Source: JANPLN01 sp041736155 (GTDB lineage Bacteria; Bdellovibrionota; Bdellovibrionia; Bdellovibrionales; JAGQZY01). From it: a stretch of 64,000 nucleotides of DNA. The position numbers were made by a program, and so were the translations under genes. The stretch covers positions 1-64,000 of the forward strand of contig JBGSUL010000035.1 of assembly GCA_041736155.1 (NCBI GenBank), read 5' to 3'. The notes beneath the pieces were generated by a model. It was not told where the DNA came from. It did no database searches and saw only the letters and a list, made by a program, of their open reading frames with translations. Positions 62,554-64,000 of the stretch are shown one piece after another (position 1 is the first letter of the stretch; each line of letters begins with the position of its first letter).

Positions 62554-63177
62554 TTAAATACACTTCCGCCATTGCAGCTGATAAATCATACCGGCAGCAA
62601 TGTCGGTACTGTCTACCGTTGCTAGAACGTCTTGGTTTTTAGAATTTGTTTTCGCCAACATCGAAGTATTGATGCGCAAATTCACGTCCTGACCACAAGC
62701 GGACCAAACGGCGGCAGAAAGAAGAAGTTGGTTCGACACTAAATAATCACGATCGACCGGCCCCATAAATGTGCGGGAGCCTTTAGGCCCTGTGCTGCTG
62801 CTGTTAAAACTTTTGAGAAAGTATTCCACAGAAAAACGCGCCATAGCACCCGCAGGTACATAAGTGTATCCACGATAATCCACTTTCAACACACTCACGC
62901 TATAACCCTGTGGAACATGAATCGGCACTGCCAAATTACAACTCTTGCGATCGAGGGCAACCCCTGCGCCTTTTCCCGCTTGCGCCATAAAGGCATCAAA
63001 AATAATACTCAGCACTTTGTTGTCAGGTGAGAGCGTCGCCCCGACAGTTCCTTGTGGACAGCCCGTTCCCCCATACGCTGGCTCACCCAAAGCAATATCA
63101 TCCGCTCTCGCGATCGTGCTCATTGCCATGCTCACGATACTCACTAAAGTAAATACTACGTTTCTCATTTGTCTCAT
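62554..63177 (-). CDS. Secreted DUF4360 protein
   Basis: 207 residues. GGGGGAG lies 5 nt before the ATG. Signal peptide (VVFTLVSIVSMAMSTIARA), then the DUF4360 domain without the extra linker of its neighbour: GTGCPQGTVGATLSPDNKVLS, in parts, RKSCNLAVPIHVPQGY, KVDYRGYTYVP, a central SFNSSSTGPKG loop and the ending LQWRKCI. Cys pairs at the same places as in the neighbour suggest two disulfides. First gene of the pair. Confidence 0.88.
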   Translation of the reverse strand: MRQMRNVVFTLVSIVSMAMSTIARADDIALGEPAYGGTGCPQGTVGATLSPDNKVLSIIFDAFMAQAGKGAGVALDRKSCNLAVPIHVPQGYSVSVLKVDYRGYTYVPAGAMARFSVEYFLKSFNSSSTGPKGSRTFMGPVDRDYLVSNQLLLSAAVWSACGQDVNLRINTSMLAKTNSKNQDVLATVDSTDIAAGMIYQLQWRKCI

Positions 63178-63503
63178 ATGTTCTCCCCCTCATTTTGACG
63201 AACACCATGTTCATCAAGAGAGATCCAGTCTTAAAAATCTTCGCCGAAGTTGTCTAACAACTTTGCTATAAATTATTTCGATAACGATTATTACGTTCTA
63301 TTTTGAGTTTGCACATTCCCGCAGAAAACAAAGACCTTATCCTGTGTTTCAAAATGAGATTTAAGATCTTACACCGTGTTTTTCCGTTCACTACGTTTTC
63401 AACAATACTTAAATTGTCTGAAAACGGAGGTTCTTTCAGCCGTCAGAACTTGTACATTTTTGGCGAGATTAAGGTTTGCAGGACTTTTGCCCGTAAAGAA
63501 CAT
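63178..63503. promoter_or_regulatory. Divergent intergenic region with two inverted repeats
   Basis: This 326-nt AT-rich gap separates the DUF4360 pair from the lipoprotein at the end. It holds AAGTTGT-CTA-ACAACTT (63247-63263) upstream of the DUF4360 genes, and a long nested repeat at 63394-63426 upstream of the lipoprotein: CGTTTTCA and ACAAT paired with ATTGT and TGAAAACG, loop ACTTAA, one bulged C. No T-run follows, so operators or leader structures are likelier than terminators. No gene was seen in it. Confidence 0.45.
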
Positions 63504-64000
63504 ATGCGTTTCGTCCAGTGTCTACTTTTGATTTTCAGTCTATCTGCTTGTGGGAAGTTCTCTCCCCAGACCATGGGCTCATCTGAAGACAACGGATCGT
63601 TAGGTTTTCCCGATAGTGAATCCGTTACTGACATTGAGGACGACTCGACGACAACCAGTTCATTTAAACCCTCAATCTGTTCAGATCTCTCTTTTGATCA
63701 AGTGCAATGGCCGAAGAATATTTCTAGCAATCTGTTGATCTCTTTTGCTCTTTCTATGAATATCTCTGGAAGTTTTGAAGGCCACGATGGTTGGAATAAC
63801 ATCTCTAATAACTTTGACGGCCAAGGTCTCAGTTTAGGATTATTTAATCAAAATTTAGGCCAAGGTTCCCTGCAACCGCTCTTGTTCACATTCCGCGATA
63901 GCAATACCAAAAATATGCCCTTGGCATTTTCGTCCACACAAATTCAACAGGTAAATCAAATGCTCAACGCTTGGGGTGATAGCAGTGATGGGATTGTCTT
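63504..64000 (+). CDS. Lipoprotein, possible lysozyme/chitosanase-like enzyme, cut by window end
   Basis: The ATG at 63504 opens a frame without stops to the last base (165 full codons). Signal CLLLIFSLSAC with Cys16 in a canonical LSAC lipobox, then an acidic Ser/Thr-rich linker (ESVTDIEDDSTTTSS). From about residue 90: SFEGHDGWNNISNNFDGQGLS, in parts, then LGLFNQNLGQGSLQPLL. An early Glu followed by a G-Q-G-L-S-x-G and N-x-G-x-G-S-L-Q-P-L run recalls lysozyme-superfamily peptidoglycan or chitosan hydrolases; this is a tentative recollection. The rest lies outside. Confidence 0.75.
   Translation, partial: MRFVQCLLLIFSLSACGKFSPQTMGSSEDNGSLGFPDSESVTDIEDDSTTTSSFKPSICSDLSFDQVQWPKNISSNLLISFALSMNISGSFEGHDGWNNISNNFDGQGLSLGLFNQNLGQGSLQPLLFTFRDSNTKNMPLAFSSTQIQQVNQMLNAWGDSSDGIV

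Overview
The window reads as chromosomal DNA of a Gram-negative bacterium, most probably from the Bdellovibrionota (Bdellovibrio-like predators or their relatives). The grounds are the mix of genes: ftsEX with an EnvC-like activator and a Ctp protease, tolQRAB followed by a two-domain glnE, two adjacent ArsA-type ATPases, a GshA of the ferrooxidans type, tandem DUF4360 proteins, and many exported lipoproteins and zinc metalloproteases. The placement is inference; the window has no rRNA to confirm it. I saw no IS element, prophage or CRISPR array.

Region 1 (1-13,000): a tRNA-Val with a good promoter, then a minus-strand operon reading 12882 to 436. It holds a 1335-residue metzincin lipoprotein, a 1298-residue lipoprotein, a probable outer-membrane beta-barrel and a 1211-residue lipoprotein. 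The two very large lipoproteins look like distant paralogues on either side of the barrel gene. This is the best candidate here for an undescribed exported system.

Region 2 (13,000-31,200): a TPR/winged-helix regulator coupled to a small secreted protein; the proteostasis genes clpP-clpX-lon (minus); pepA (plus); three unassigned exported proteins, one a HEFGH metallopeptidase; an operon of two ArsA-like ATPases, a TPR lipoprotein, an EI24/CysZ-like membrane protein and glutamate-cysteine ligase; and trigger factor (plus).

Region 3 (30,600-41,000): pabA and a pabB-pabC fusion for folate; ctpA, an EnvC-like factor, ftsX and ftsE for septal wall remodelling; a small conserved-looking protein; then a HEYGH metalloprotease lipoprotein with a coupled secreted partner.

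Region 4 (40,400-46,200): an Rrf2-family regulator followed by sufB, sufC, sufD, sufS and a Nfu-type carrier, each joined to the next by a 4-nt ATGA overlap. The promoter region carries two inverted repeats that may be operators. Region 5 (46,200-56,400): tolQ-tolR-tolA-tolB-glnE, a secreted cyclophilin, a small ORF coupled to cystathionine beta-synthase, cystathionine gamma-lyase, a terminator and tRNA-Phe.

Region 6 (56,400-64,000): a TMEM175-like channel, an M48 peptidase with a DUF898/YjgN partner, a secreted protein with a RAP-like nuclease-fold C-terminus, an unassigned secreted protein, two tandem DUF4360 proteins, and a lipoprotein cut by the window end. A dispersed element (core GATCCTTCG...CGCTCAGGAT) sits at three gene junctions in the second half.
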